From Gonocerus acuteangulatus (lineage: Eukaryota; Arthropoda; Insecta; Hemiptera; Coreidae): a stretch of DNA of 64,000 nt. The stretch covers positions 93,998,035 through 94,062,034 of the forward strand of contig OX328124.1 of assembly GCA_946811695.1 (NCBI GenBank). The letters are read 5' to 3'. Positions 11,340 to 22,212 of the stretch are shown here, one piece after another (position 1 is the stretch's first letter; every line of letters begins with the position of its first letter). The notes below the pieces were generated by a model, which worked only from the letters and a program-made list of their open reading frames with translations, was not told the origin of the DNA and did no database searches. A program made the position numbers and the translations under genes.

Positions 11340-12081
11340 CTTTGAAATGTATTAGAGACTACAGTGTCCGTAGCGTATTTCTTAATAAGATTTCTATCCT
11401 AGATTGATCTAGCTTCCCTATAGGAGTCTTAACTAGTTCCCCTTGTTTTTAGAGATATTTTCTTTTCCTCTCGCTGATTCAGTGGCCAATTTCAAACGCA
11501 ATTCTACAAGAATTTATATGTTTACCCCAGTTCCACCATTCTAGATGTTTTTCTGAGATCTATTTTTCACTTAAGAAGTTATTAGGTACTTCTTCTTTTT
11601 AGACGTCGAGATTAACTTGATGAGTTCTCCCTTAATCAGTACTATGGAAGGCGGATTGTAACTGAATTGTTATCTTGAGTTGTTCACCGTTTCGGAAGAG
11701 GCAAAACTGTGATCAAAGAACATTTTTCAATTTGTCCATTACTAACTTTAAATCTGTGTACATGTAGATGTGTAAGTATTTGACTTGTTCCCACAAAAAA
11801 TTCTGGTAAAATCTTCTTCTCCTTTTTCTCTTACTTTTAATGTCCCCACCATATTTAATTACCCCACTATTATTACCAAGATTTAACGCTCACGCTTAAA
11901 ATTTAAAATTTATGGACCCTAATTTGAAATTTAAATATTATAATATACCTTAACACGACTTAATATATGATACCTAATATATTGTATAATTGTATACCTC
12001 ATTTATTGTCTTTGTATTGGTATTAGTGACATAGGGGAAGTGTCCTCCTTGTTCTTCATTTTACTTTTATTTTATGTAGAT
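11340..12081. other. AT-rich non-coding stretch
   Basis: No feature recognised. Confidence 0.4.
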
Positions 12082-12118
12082 ACCTGATGATAAACCTGAA
12101 CAGGCTCGAAACGTCGCA
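12082..12118 (+). ncRNA. Minimal hammerhead ribozyme motif (ACGT subtype)
   Basis: Core CTGATGA is intact, stem II is CCTG-AA-CAGG, followed by CGAAAC and GTC. The self-complementary ACGT marks the intermolecular stem III. Stem I pairing is poor, so the copy is probably decayed outside the core. It lies ~130 bp upstream of the 12-bp minisatellite. Confidence 0.6.
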
Positions 12119-12249
12119 AATATAAGTTAATGTTTTAAACAATTTATGGGAGCAACTGCAGTCTGTTACTTCAAGAATCCCGACCATCACCTTCAACTTA
12201 CGTAATATTTTAGACAAACAAATATTTACACAAACGTCAAGGACGAATA

Positions 12250-12568
12250 TTCGTAAAGACATGCGTAAAGACATGCGTAAAGACATTCCTAAAGACATGC
12301 GTAAAGACATTCGTAAAGACATGCGTAAATACATGCGTAAAGACATTCGTAAAGACATGCGTAAAGACATGCGTAAAGACATGCGTAAAGACATTCGTAA
12401 AGACATGCGTAAAGAAATTCGTAAAGACATGCGTAAAGACATGCGTAAAGACATGCGTAAAGACATGCGTAAAGACATTCGTAAAGACATGCATAAAGAC
12501 ATGCGTAAAGACATGCGTAAAGACATTCGTACAGACATGCGTAAAGACATGCGTAAAGACATGCGTGG
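12250..12568. repeat. 12-bp minisatellite, ~26 copies
   Basis: The unit GTAAAGACATGC alternates with a GTAAAGACATTC variant. Because 12 is divisible by three and the unit has no stop in several frames, it opens long frames on both strands (MRKD-, MSLR- and FTHV-type repeats). These are artefacts of the array. Confidence 0.95.
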
Positions 12569-13013
12569 AGTGTATCAAGAGATATGAGGCACGCTTTAAC
12601 TAATAAACGGCTCCACCATAGGGTTACTATGGCTGAGGAAAAAAAAAAAAATGTGCAAATCGCACATTAGCAGGCTCTAAAACAAACAAATAAAAATAAT
12701 TTATAGGTTTAAAATATGTTAAAAACGGAACCAATACTAATGTACACAAATGTGTCTGTTTAAAACATACTACGCAACGACAGTAGTAGATTGAATTAGA
12801 TCTGTGCTAATGACCTTGGAAGCCGATGCACAAAAATTAATAAAAACGTAATCCGATAGCCGATGTTTAGACACACTATTTACATTATAATCAAATCTAG
12901 TCTACAAAATGTTTTGTTTATTGGCACCAGTGCACATGTCCACGCAATCTTTTTGTCGTCCTCCGTTAGAAAGCGCTAGTAGCAAACAAGGGGACTAGTG
13001 AAGAGATGACCCA
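12569..13013. other. Non-coding stretch
   Basis: It contains a short poly(A) tract (about 12639-12651) downstream of an imperfect CCATAGGGTTACTATGG hairpin, possibly the 3' end of a retroelement. Nothing else is visible. Confidence 0.3.
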
Positions 13014-13358
13014 ATTGCAGGCAGTGTTGGGCAAAAATAATTCAGAATAATGAATAATGAATAAATTTGATATTTCATTCTGAATAATGAATAATTTTTC
13101 ATTCATTATTCAATGAATCAATGAATAACGCAAATTTTTATTTTTATTCATTATTGAATAACCATGATTTATTGAATGAAAATTTTTATTGATTGAAAAT
13201 GATTTGCTTGAATGAAAATGTTTATTGAATGAAAATGATTTATTTGAATGAAAATTTTTATTGAATAAAAATGATTTATTTGATTGAAATTTTTCGTTAA
13301 ATGCATTAAAATTTTTCTTCCTTTTAATGAAAACTATATATTTGAGTGATATTGTTTA

Positions 13359-13435
<77 letters not shown>

Positions 13436-13864
13436 TCTGTCTGTTTGTTCCCTATACAACACCTTTCAATTAAACATACAGAGGGACAGCTGGTAGACGT
13501 TTTTTAATTAGCCTACGACACTACCCGTATCAAGATCTACCTGAGTGCCGAGTTTGGTCAAACGGTCTGGTTTTGTATAAAGAACAAACAGACAGGCAGA
13601 CACGTGATTTTTATGTATATAGATAAGAAAAAAATAAAAATAAATAAATAAAAAAAAAATCAGTCAATGAGTAACTTAATAAATGAATGAATTCTTATTC
13701 AATAAAAATTTATTGAATAATGATCCAACCCTGTTATTCGTAGAATAAAAAAAAATCCGTGTATGAATAACGTAATCAATGAATAAATTATTATTCAATA
13801 CAAATTTATTTGAATGATCATCGAATAAAAAATTTATTGAATAATGCCCAACTGTGATTGCAGG
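13014..13864. mobile_element. hAT-type non-autonomous element with 8-bp target duplication
   Basis: An 8-bp direct repeat ATTGCAGG lies at 13014-13021 and 13857-13864. The element ends are CAGTGTTGGGCA and the inverse of CACAGTTGGGCA, typical of hAT termini (CAGNG..GGGCA). The interior is made of AT-rich GAATAA/ATTCAT phrases without coding potential. It is interrupted by an unrelated unit with its own inverted ends (13427-13612) next to a (TA)n block. Confidence 0.8.
13362..13612. mobile_element. (TA)n plus family C-like unit with inverted ends, nested in the hAT element
   Basis: After the (TA)n tract (about 13362-13426), CACGTGTCTGTCTGTTTGTTC opens the unit and GAACAAACAGACAGGCAGACACGTG closes it, an inverted repeat of ~24 bp. 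Between them is one copy of the CAGCTGGTAGACGTTTTT phrase that recurs in family C at 24.6-25.7 kb and 56.8-57.7 kb. It is therefore a single-repeat relative of family C. Confidence 0.6.
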
Positions 13865-14029
13865 GACCGAAAATAACTATTAATTTTTATTTCAAATGAG
13901 TTTCACTTAACCTTTAATTTTTATTATTGGTAAATAAAAATAAAAATTCCATCGTAATTGATATATTTTATTATTTTTTTAAAAAAATGTTCTAATAATT
14001 TTTATTTCAAAAACTTAAAAATAAAAATT

Positions 14030-14040
14030 ATTTGAATAAT

Positions 14041-14078
<38 letters not shown>

Positions 14079-14252
14079 GGCGCATCTACTTCTAGGTCAT
14101 TAGCGCCGACATCCAGGGTACAGCGAGGAATTTTCCCAACGAGCCTTGAGATGAGAAAATTCCTGCCTGAGGTGGGGATCGAACCCACCATCTCCCGCTT
14201 ATGAGTCCAAGGCGCTAACCATTAGACCACGGGAGACCCCATTTGAATAATG
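14030..14252 (-). mobile_element. SINE1, full-length tRNA-derived copy with target duplication
   Basis: A 12-bp duplication ATTTGAATAATG lies at 14030-14041 and 14241-14252. On the minus strand the body begins with a tRNA-like segment (box A TGGTCTAATGGTTAGCGCC, box B GGTTCGATCCC). A tRNA-unrelated middle contains an inverted GAATTTTC/GAAAATTC pair. The 3' end is the stem-loop GGCGCTAATGACC...GCGCCGT plus poly(A). Confidence 0.9.
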
Positions 14253-14326
14253 TTATTTCAAAATTTTTTTTTTTTTTTGTATAAACATTTTTAATAACAA
14301 TTTTTCATTACTTTAACTTTAAACAT

Positions 14327-14390
<64 letters not shown>

Positions 14391-15170
14391 AATATTAGTG
14401 CCATAATGAATAGAAATTAATACACAAAAACAAATTCTAGAATATTCAATATATACTCATACAAATAAATTGGATTTAGACGAACTTTGATTCACTGTCA
14501 TAAACAAATACCTTCTAATAAACAAAAGGTTCCAAATCAAGTATTTATTTATTTATTCCGAGGATAAGAGATATTTAATAAATGAGTTTCACTTTATCTT
14601 TAATTTTTATTATTGGGAATTAAAAATAAAAATTCCATTGTAATTGATGTATTTCATTATTTTTTTTTTAAAACAATTTTCTAATAATTTTTATTTTAAA
14701 AACTTAAAAATAAAAATTATTTCATAACAGTTATTCATTAATTTTAAAAATATAAATTATGTAGTAATTTTTTTTTTGTCATAATTTTTAGGAAACATTT
14801 AATTTTTATTTCGGTCCTTGCTCAATTGTGATATATGTATGTCTGTTTTCACGATTGTGGCCATAGAATAGAAATTTACCATAGAAAAATAATTGAAGAC
14901 TTTCTTATCCTGCAAAATAGGTCCATCTGGATGGAGTGTTTACTCTTCACACAAACTAGCAATATAACCCTAGCAGTCGTAATATTTTTATATTTCTACA
15001 AAATTCTGTATACATCGTGCTCTGCTAATGATAATGATGTTCTATGAAAATGAGTAATATCGGTCAATTAGATTCGAGGAGTTAATCAAGAAGTAAATTA
15101 TTAATTTTTCCGTAATTAATTAGCTTCCTAGCTTCGAATACTACTTGATATCGTTCCCAACTAAAGGGAC
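14253..15170. other. AT-rich stretch with a ~55-bp poly(A) tract
   Basis: A homopolymeric A run covers about 14332-14389. The phrases TTTCACTT, ATTTTTATTATTGG and AAAAATAAAAATTCCATTG occur at ~13900 and again at ~14585, so parts of the stretch are diverged duplicates of each other. No gene is visible. Confidence 0.4.
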
Positions 15171-15356
15171 GATTTTTTCTTTGTTTTTTTCTCCGGCGCA
15201 TTCGCATCTCGGGCCATTAATTAGCTTTGGGTTAGCTAAAGGTTGCCACCCTTCCTAATACTAATACTTTAAGCCGGACCAAAGATGGAAAAACGCAACC
15301 CACATTTTCCGGACACGAAACCTTGGCGTTAGCCACTAGACCATGGGGAGATCCAA
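15171..15356 (-). mobile_element. SINE1, strongly degenerate copy
   Basis: The minus strand begins GGATCTCCCCATGGTCTAGTGGCTAACGCC and ends near a CCGGAG motif followed by A-rich sequence, matching SINE1 ends. The middle is replaced by unrelated sequence. No target duplication was found. Confidence 0.55.
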
Positions 15357-15383
15357 GAAAGCTGTTTATAACAAATACAAAAG

Positions 15384-15981
15384 AGTTATGCAGCTCTGAA
15401 GTAGCGGCAGTTTTTTTTTCATCTTCTCTTGGTAATTACGAAAATCGACAGTCTCTTCACATTCAAATAATTTCATCGTCATTAATGTGCAAGTTGTTCT
15501 TCAAGCCGATGAGTGTGCTGTTGAATTGTGAGTTATGCAGCTCTGAAGTAGCGGCAGTTTTTTTTTCATCTTCTCTTGGTAATTACGAAAATCGACAGTC
15601 TCTTCACATTCAAATAATTTCATCGTCATTAATGTGCAAGTTGTTCTTCAAGCCGATGAGTGTGCTGTTGAATTGTGAGTTATGCAGCTCTGAAGTAGCG
15701 GCAGTTTTTTTTTCATCTTCTCTTGGTAATTACGAAAATCGACAGTCTCTTCACATTCAAATAATTTCATCGTCATTAATGTGCAAGTTGTTCTTCAAGC
15801 CGATGAGTGTGCTGTTGAATTGTGAGTTATGCAGCTCTGAAGTAGCGGCAGTTTTTTTTTTCATCTTCTCTTGGTAATTACGAAAATCGACAGTCTCTTC
15901 ACATTCAAATAATTTCATCGTCATTAATGTGCAAGTTGTTCTTCAAGCCGATGAGTGTGCTGTTGAATTGTGAGTTATGCG
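15384..15981. repeat. 147-bp tandem repeat, four copies
   Basis: The unit begins AGTTATGCAGCTCTGAAGTAG and ends GCTGTTGAATTGTG. Four copies are almost identical; the last has one extra T. An apparent 184-residue open frame here is simply the repeat read in frame and is broken by that extra T. Confidence 0.95.
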
Positions 15982-16910
15982 CACCTAATAAGTTTAAACC
16001 TCCTCCCAGTTCTAATAGTTTATGTGTTTGAATTTCCTAAGTGATGATTAATAAATCACGGAGGATCGAATAGAGCTAGTTTTGTTGTTGTTTCCTGATT
16101 CTATTCCCTGACATGAACCAATATTTCAATAACAAGCCTTCAGCGTCAGAAAATTGATTAACGCATCAATTAAACTATGCGCAATATTTTTTACACCTAG
16201 AGACGCTTTACGTTAGCTCTTTACGTTAGCCCTCCGAAGGAATACAGTTTTTGAGGATGCATCTAAGAATAATTTTGAAGAAAAGTCTCAAAACCTTCAC
16301 GTGACTGCCTTTCTCGTCTTGTAAAAGCATGATACATTATTAATCATGACGTTTAAATATGGCAAGGATTGTGAAAGTTAAATAGTTCTATGTTTTATTA
16401 TACTTAAATTAGCTGAAGTGCTTTATGTTCTCCACGAAAGGTATAGAGAGTTGTGAGTCCTTGTTTATTAAAGAAACAACACCATATTTGCGTGCTTACA
16501 CAACATCCTTGCACTAATGGTATTACTTGAAAATAAATTAAATAGGGATTTGTAATTGACTCTTGTGTCGTCACATGTTGTTGATATCAAATGTTGGTAT
16601 TATCACAGAAGAATAAGAGAAACATATTTATCTATCAGCATGCCTTGATGTCAGCCAATTAAATAAACAAGGAATATTCCACAGGTGAATAGAAAATTAA
16701 ATACCCTTTTAATGAACAAACATTAATTCGAGTTTTGAAACAAAGATAATAACAAAACATTTTAATTATTATGAATAAATTAACTAGACACAGGTGCCAG
16801 TAATTGATATATGTGCTTCTTCAGTATTTACCTCCATTTACACAAGCAATACAATAATTCAGAAATGTATTAATAGAATAAGGAAACTAAGTAAGGACAT
16901 ACACTTCTAA
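15982..16910. other. Non-coding stretch
   Basis: No gene or clear element seen. Confidence 0.4.
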
Positions 16911-17015
16911 TGGATACTGAACCAAATGAGTATACACGGAAACGAAGTCGCTGACGACGCAGTAAAAGCTCCACACCTCCTGATGGCCAGTATACCATCA
17001 TCCCTCTCCCATTAG
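16911..17015 (+). pseudogene. LINE ribonuclease H domain fragment
   Basis: The frame reads WILNQMSIHGNEVADDAVKA, the last conserved block of the RNase H domain carried by I/Jockey-type LINEs (usual pattern WVPSHxGIxGNExADxxAK), including the catalytic Asp in the AD pair. PSH is replaced by NQM and the frame ends at a TAG (17013-17015), so this is a dead fragment. No other LINE part is recognisable around it. Confidence 0.6.
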
Positions 17016-17993
17016 CAACCATTTTGTTCGCGCAAGCAAATTTTTATACAACACTGGGTGATATTAACCCTTAGCTTATGACGGGTAGTGCGGTCTGACT
17101 GACCCTGTAGTACAGCGATCTCTCTACCTGGCCGGGCCCTAGTTACGAAGCTATTCTCGCCCTACTCTCGACGTCCGTAAAAACCTTCATATAATTTCCT
17201 CCCTTAACATTTCTAACCGTAGGAAAACTGCATTTTATTATTCATTTACGTTTACTTTTAGCTCTAAATATTGAGGTTGAATTATGTAATTAGATGCTCC
17301 TATAAATATTTTTTATAGTCTATACTTTTTAATACGAAAAATATTATTTTTTTATGATATAGGTATTAATCAAAGAAGCTAAATAAATAGCCTCTTTTTT
17401 ATTAAAAACAAGATAAATAGATCATCCTTTTCGATTGGAATAGAGTTGGATCAAACACTGGCGATGTTAATTTTTACGATCCCGACCCACGTATCCATAA
17501 TCTGCAGCTCTGTCTCGACACAAATAGTTAATTTTTCCGGCGACCAGTGGTAAAAGAAATAGCTAAAGCTTTTCTAAATCCTTGCTTAATAGCCCCAAGG
17601 TCAAACTTTTGGAAAAATTAGCCGTAGGGAGCTGGTAAGCGAGAGGGAAGGGTCGGACTGCTGTACAAGTCCTTCGTTCCAGGGGCACGGAAAACTTCGA
17701 CTTCTACAGAAGTCCTTAGTAAGGAAAGGGTTAATTAGGACAGCTATTAATGAAAATAAACCTAAATATACTAAAATATGCTATACTGCCCGTGAATTAT
17801 TTTCAAGACAATTAGGAAAGGAAGATTTCGTTATTACTCGGCCTTTGGAATAGATATATAAGGATAACTCATGGATATTTGATGTCAACAGAAGAACCTG
17901 CAAAATTCTTTAAAATTAACACTACATGACTATTGGGCGCATTTTCAAGGAATGTCTGACTCGTCGAAGATGGATAAAATATTACTTTTCTTG
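17016..17993. other. Non-coding stretch, moderate GC near 17080-17160 and 17440-17700
   Basis: Nothing assignable. The GC-richer patches show no open frame with a recognisable motif. Confidence 0.35.
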
Positions 17994-18076
17994 AAAGATG
18001 CTGATGAAATATAGAACTACAAAAAAGAAGACAAAAAAATTGTAGCGATCAAACAAATGATAGAGGAGTATTATGT

Positions 18077-18133
<57 letters not shown>

Positions 18134-18161
18134 TAGTTCTATATCTCATCAGCATCTTGAT
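17994..18161. repeat. Foldback with poly(T) spacer
   Basis: AAGATGCTGATGAAATATAG and the adjoining AACTACAAAAAA (17994-18025) recur inverted at ~18124-18161 with one mismatch, separated by ~100 bp that includes a ~54-bp T run. Transcribed, it would form a ~30-bp hairpin. It may have arisen by an inverted template switch at a retroelement tail. Confidence 0.75.
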
Positions 18162-18418
18162 AGTTATATAGCGAGTTTCATTTCAAGAAACCCAAAATTA
18201 CGTCTGTTAAAGGCATTTTAATAATTTGGGTTCTTAATAAACCCCCCATTTCGTTGGTCAACGAGCACGTCTTTTCAGAGGCAAGACATTTTTATCAATA
18301 TCTCAATTTGTTCAGAATGTGTTTAAAAGTAGCACATTATGACGATAATATCTTCTTCAAGCCCAGGAATCTAAGTAGAGTCCTGTACAATTATACTTGT
18401 GGTGGAAACCTGGTGTTT

Positions 18419-18419
<1 letters not shown>

Positions 18420-18508
<89 letters not shown>

Positions 18509-18516
18509 TACACACA
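18420..18516. repeat. (TA)n microsatellite with TACA interruptions
   Basis: Nearly pure alternating TA for ~95 bp. Open frames through it (YIYI repeats) are spurious. Confidence 0.95.
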
Positions 18517-18781
18517 TAATGAAATTTTATTTCCATCCAAACGTAGGACCTTGCCCAGGTTAACGTAAATTGATGAAATGTTGGTCACCTTTCATGATGA
18601 CCTTCATCTTAGGGTAAGCTCTCACATACTTTATGTATATTTTAATTGCTCCTGAAATGATGTAATGTGATGCGACACATGTGTAGTACCTAATGAAGGA
18701 GACCAATTAGAAGTAGAATTATTTTTTAATATATTATTTTCTGCAATTTTGAAAATTATTATTGGTGATGTCAATTTTTAC

Positions 18782-18848
18782 CTGTTGGGTACAATATTAC
18801 AGTTGGCCTCTTCTGCTGCCCGCCCCCATGCTGTCCGCCACCAGTCAT
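18782..18848 (-). CDS. Candidate internal exon, juxtamembrane segment
   Basis: Read on the minus strand, TTTGCAG precedes and GTAAAA follows a 67-nt GC-rich block in an AT-rich setting. One open frame gives MTGGGQHGGGQQKRPTVILY then PTG, leaving one base that joins the candidate exon at 1274-1403 in phase and produces a smooth extracellular-to-membrane transition. Caution: a second frame, FADDWWRTAWGRAAEEANCN, is also open and ends in a stop right after the donor, so this might instead be the C-terminus of a retroelement protein. The phase match favours the exon reading, but not decisively. Confidence 0.4.
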
Positions 18849-18984
18849 CTGCAAATAGATGAATTTATATTGCGAGAGCATTTTTATCACAAATAGTAAA
18901 TTAAATATTTATTGATTGTGAAAACAATAAATTTGAGAATTTCAAACTTCTGATAGCCATTTTAATGAACTTATTTTATATTTC

Positions 18985-19055
18985 ATTGAGAGGAGATCGT
19001 TGACCGTTGATGATGCAAGGTAGGGATTGTCGGGGTTCGGTCACTGCTTCTTAAT
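18985..19055 (-). mobile_element. PLE repeat fragment (solo)
   Basis: The TTGAGAGGAGATCGTTGACC phrase through CGGTCACTGCTTCTTAATAA is the same sequence that starts the PLE insertion at 28503 and lies, diverged, after the hammerhead-like motif at 42616. Its reverse complement is the part downstream of the ribozyme. No ribozyme core remains in this copy. Confidence 0.6.
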
Positions 19056-21101
19056 AAAACTACATTTTACAGTGAAAATGATTTTATTGTTGCCATTGTT
19101 GTTATATTTATTTTTGAAGACCTTATCTATATGCTTTTGTTTTGCACATTTAACTAATTTTAAAGAGAAATATTGATAACCAAAACTTAATTTGAAAAAC
19201 ATTTTGTTAATAAGAAAGAAGCCGATTCAATTGGATATAAACGAATTTATAAATTAAATAAAATCAATGAAAGGCTGAAAAGAATAGGGCAACAATAGCC
19301 AATGTTAACCAATCAAGAAAAGTAAATGAAATAAGATATTGACGTAATCGAGAACGGAACTGTAAGCTGCAAATATAAATAAAATACATAAAAAAAGAAA
19401 ACATTTTGTAACATTTTGAAACCCCTGATTGGAAAAGTTTTCATATGAGTTCACGGGTTATACAACGTCAGTGAATTAAATTTCAAATCTTCATTCTTTA
19501 GAAGCATTAACTCGCCGCACTCGGATTTGTGTAAAACAGATGACATTTTTGATTCCTTGTCTAAAATGTCATTTGGTGCAAAAATACTTGTTTTAATTTA
19601 AAACGTCAATCAGCAGAATCGCCTTGTTGGCGAAATTCACAAGAAAAAAACTCTTGCGCTTATCGTTTTTCGTTTGTGGTCTTCCAGGTACGCTTTTCAA
19701 AGATTTAGTAACGTAGAGAAACGAGTGCAACCATTTTCAAGGCGATGTCTGTAAAAAATTAGCCGTTTTTCGTAAATTTTAAGAGTGATTTTCGTCCCTT
19801 AAATTGACGAACTAGCACTTAAAAAAACTTGGCTAATATTGCTTAAGTACTACATGATATCCCGAAAAGAAATAAATCGACGAGGTACACCATGTGAGCT
19901 GTAAGATGCTTTCGCATACAATATTCTTTATATCTGAGTATAAATAAGTAGACATTTTACAAGGTATTCCTATATATCTCTACTGTTAATCTTAGATATC
20001 AATAAATAATGTAAGATTGTTCGTTCTAATTATTTCCAACCACAAAATAAATGATTATAAATTATTTTTAAAATGGTGTTAATTTAAAAAGCCATTGAAA
20101 TGAACACAGGAGTGATATATTATTCCACCAACGCTGGTCAGTATTGAGGGTTTAGTCTCTTCTAGGGGGATCAACGTTTGCTTGCTATGATCAAATGCCA
20201 CCTTAGATGTTCCGTAGTACTGTCTAATCTCACCTCTTTTCAATCTTACCATAGCCGAATTGTGTCACCTCTCTATGGTCCGTGTCTCAAACTTGGTTCT
20301 TTCAGTCGTCTGACGTCTCAATCAATTAATCTTTCCCTCGTAACTTATGCTATCAATCGTCTCATTATACAATTGTCAGAAGTCCCAATCATACAGCCAG
20401 CCGATCGTTCTGAATCTGAATAACAACGCCTTTCAATTCCACTAGCCCCTCTGTACTCCTCAATTCCAATGCAATTTATTCTGCGGCTTGCCTCAATCGT
20501 ACCAACTCCCCGGGCTATAATACTCTTTTTCAATATTTTTCAATTCCTCGTTTTGCCTTAGGGCTTTACCCGCGGCTCATTACGGTTGTCCACACATACA
20601 AACGTACATGAGTAGACGCTCGTACACACACATACACCCACAGACGTAAACGTACCTTACACATTCTGCAATTGTAAGTTGTCAAATGAATAGGATGAAT
20701 TGAATATAACTCAGATTTTGAATATATGAAGATAGAGTTACATAATGGGTGCTAATTAAAATGGACACAATTGGATCTTACTTTTAAAACTATGAAAAAA
20801 CCACTATATATTTGCCAAATACCACTTACTCACTGAACCACTGATCTATCATCACCCAGCCCAAACCACTTGACAGAAAAATTTGAAATTTTGCATGGAC
20901 ACTCACTCCGATTTTAGTATGTAAACACTCACTAAGAAAGGATTTTTTGATATTCAAATTTTTAAGTATTTTTAGAGGGATTTGAATATTCAGTTGGTTA
21001 GAACAGGCAAGCATAGGCAGCATGCGTTGCTAGGACGATAACAGTGCTGTTTCCGTACTGTATCTATTTCGTAGTATTATTTTTAATTGTGGTTAATTTG
21101 A
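19056..21101. other. Unassigned stretch
   Basis: At 19650-19790 the phrases AACGTAGAGAAACGAGTGCAACC and CATTTTCAAGGCGATG resemble family B interiors (ancient remnant). At 20170-20640 composition becomes pyrimidine-rich with CAATTCC/CAATC phrases and higher GC, but no coding signal was found. A short CACACACATACACCCA simple-sequence patch lies near 20626-20641. Confidence 0.35.
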
Positions 21102-21256
21102 ACTATGATGGCAGACCTTGAATTAGTAGAAATAAACTGTGATTTTGTCCCTCATAGAGTTTACGCTATCCCTGGTGATGGTCCATCCGAGGTAATAATA
21201 TCCCGAACCCTTGCACAGCCTCCTTACTCATCACCATCCCCAGTCAGAACTCTTCT
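21102..21256 (+). CDS. Protein-like candidate first exon, unidentified
   Basis: From the ATG at 21105 the frame reads MADLELVEINCDFVPHRVYA, then IPGDGPSEVIISRTLAQPPY and an SSPSPVRTLL stretch, followed by GGTAATG, a possible donor. Composition is protein-like and GC-richer than the surroundings. A diverged copy lies inverted at ~63800-63945 with the same central IPG-GPSEVIISRTLAQP block, so the segment belongs to a repeated unit. I do not recognise the family. Either a multicopy gene or gene sequence carried in a repeat would fit. Confidence 0.4.
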
Positions 21257-21261
21257 TGGTA

Positions 21262-21616
21262 ATGCTCGCAAATATAATGGGTGTTTCAAAATGACATTTT
21301 CAGAGAAATTTTTAAAATTTAACGTCCATTTATTATTGACACCGAATTTTAACCTGTAGTGGTTAAAATCCTGTTACTGGTAACCTATAGAAAACGGGTT
21401 ATCTCTACGTTATCTGTTTGTTGACACTAGTCCGGACCGCCCCAGAGTCCAGAAACATTATACTTTGATTACTTATCAATTGATTAATAACATATATTAT
21501 GATGGGAACCGTGCCATAATAAACTGCATAAAATTATGTAGTAGTATTAATTTTTATGATAAATTATAATAAGATAACTACTTATCTGCTATGACGAAGC
21601 ACGAGTAATCAGCTAG
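21262..21616 (+). repeat. Interspersed repeat X, copy 1
   Basis: The sequence from the possible donor to TCAGCTAGTATTTT matches the inverse of 63178-63790 (shared phrases: ACGGGTTAT, TTGACACTRGTCCGGA, ATACTTTGATTACTTATCA, GGGAACCGTGC, AGCTAGT). The 63-kb copy has ~330 extra bases in the middle. A related AACGTCCATTTATTATT...GGTTACCAC phrase recurs at ~60065-60125. The class is unknown. Confidence 0.6.
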
Positions 21617-21710
21617 TATTTTCATATATGAAGAATTTCCTTTTGGAATGTTATATTTTTCATCTACAAACGACTCATATCACCATTAATGGTCATATGT
21701 TCTTGAATTC

Positions 21711-21989
21711 CAGTGACGCCAATGGATGGTTGATAGTTCTGGAGTTGGTTTGTCAATCCTGGACTTCTGACGAGCTAAACCAGATCGTCAACCACTGGAA
21801 CCAGTGGCTACTAACTGGTCCAATCGCCTCATCAGTGGAAGGTGTTAGCTTTGTGGTCTTGTGGTTGTGTGGTGATTGTACCATGTTCGCTGGTCTAACA
21901 CCTTCCATTCGCCATTCACTCCAATATTACAATCGAAATTCCCTGCAGCATATACTTTGTCAAGCATTCTGTTACGATATTTTTACCGC
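21711..21989 (+). CDS. Protein-like candidate exon, membrane protein-like, unidentified
   Basis: TTGAATTCCAG precedes and GTAAGTAC follows a 279-nt block open in one frame. Residues include WLIVLELVCQSWTSDELNQI, a hydrophobic GVSFVVLWLCGDCTMFAGL segment and C-rich sequence near the end. The hydrophobic segment is faintly like the second helix of PQ-loop transporters (xWLxGD), but the PQ motif itself is absent, so I make no assignment. The phase does not join directly to the 21102-21256 candidate with the simplest splice choice, which argues for a missing exon, a pseudogene or an error in one boundary. Confidence 0.4.
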
Positions 21990-22088
21990 TTGTAAGTACA
22001 TGTAGATCATTTTTATTATGGATACCCATCGCAGATGTGACAGTCTCAGTTTAAGTAACAGTTTTCTTTACGTAAACATTATGCAGTT

Positions 22089-22212
22089 TATAGTTTTCTG
22101 GGTGTTTCTCAGAACATATGCTGGTCTATTCTACCACATCGTGAAATTTATGTGCGAGCCGTCTTCTCGACCGCTGAACGACTACTTGCTCTCTTTTGTA
22201 CTGTCTTATGAA
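22089..22212 (+). CDS. Protein-like candidate exon, unidentified
   Basis: ATTATGCAG precedes an open block FIVFWVFLRTYAGLFYHIVK followed by FMCEPSSRPLNDYLLSFVLS and a stop, with AATAAA directly over the stop region (22211-22216). The open stretch is short. It could be a terminal exon with its own polyadenylation signal, or a continuation that also reads on through the protein-like frame at 22240-22365 (VGFLPNGLCQDRCNF...). Confidence 0.3.

Noticed and set aside
12056..12587. Long open frames of MSLR, MRKD and FTHV repeats
   Set aside because: They are products of the 12-bp minisatellite, open in several frames on both strands, with no non-repeat coding flank.
14160..14238. A functional tRNA gene on the minus strand
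   Set aside because: Same reasoning: it is the head of SINE1, bounded by a target duplication and poly(A).
15323..15877. 184-residue open frame with four identical ~49-residue repeats
   Set aside because: It is the 147-bp tandem repeat read in frame; it is lost at a one-base insertion in the last copy and contains poly(T) coding for F runs.
21711..21989. Assignment as a PQ-loop transporter exon
   Set aside because: One hydrophobic segment with WLCGD resembles the family, but the PQ dipeptide and helix spacing are not there; too weak to name.
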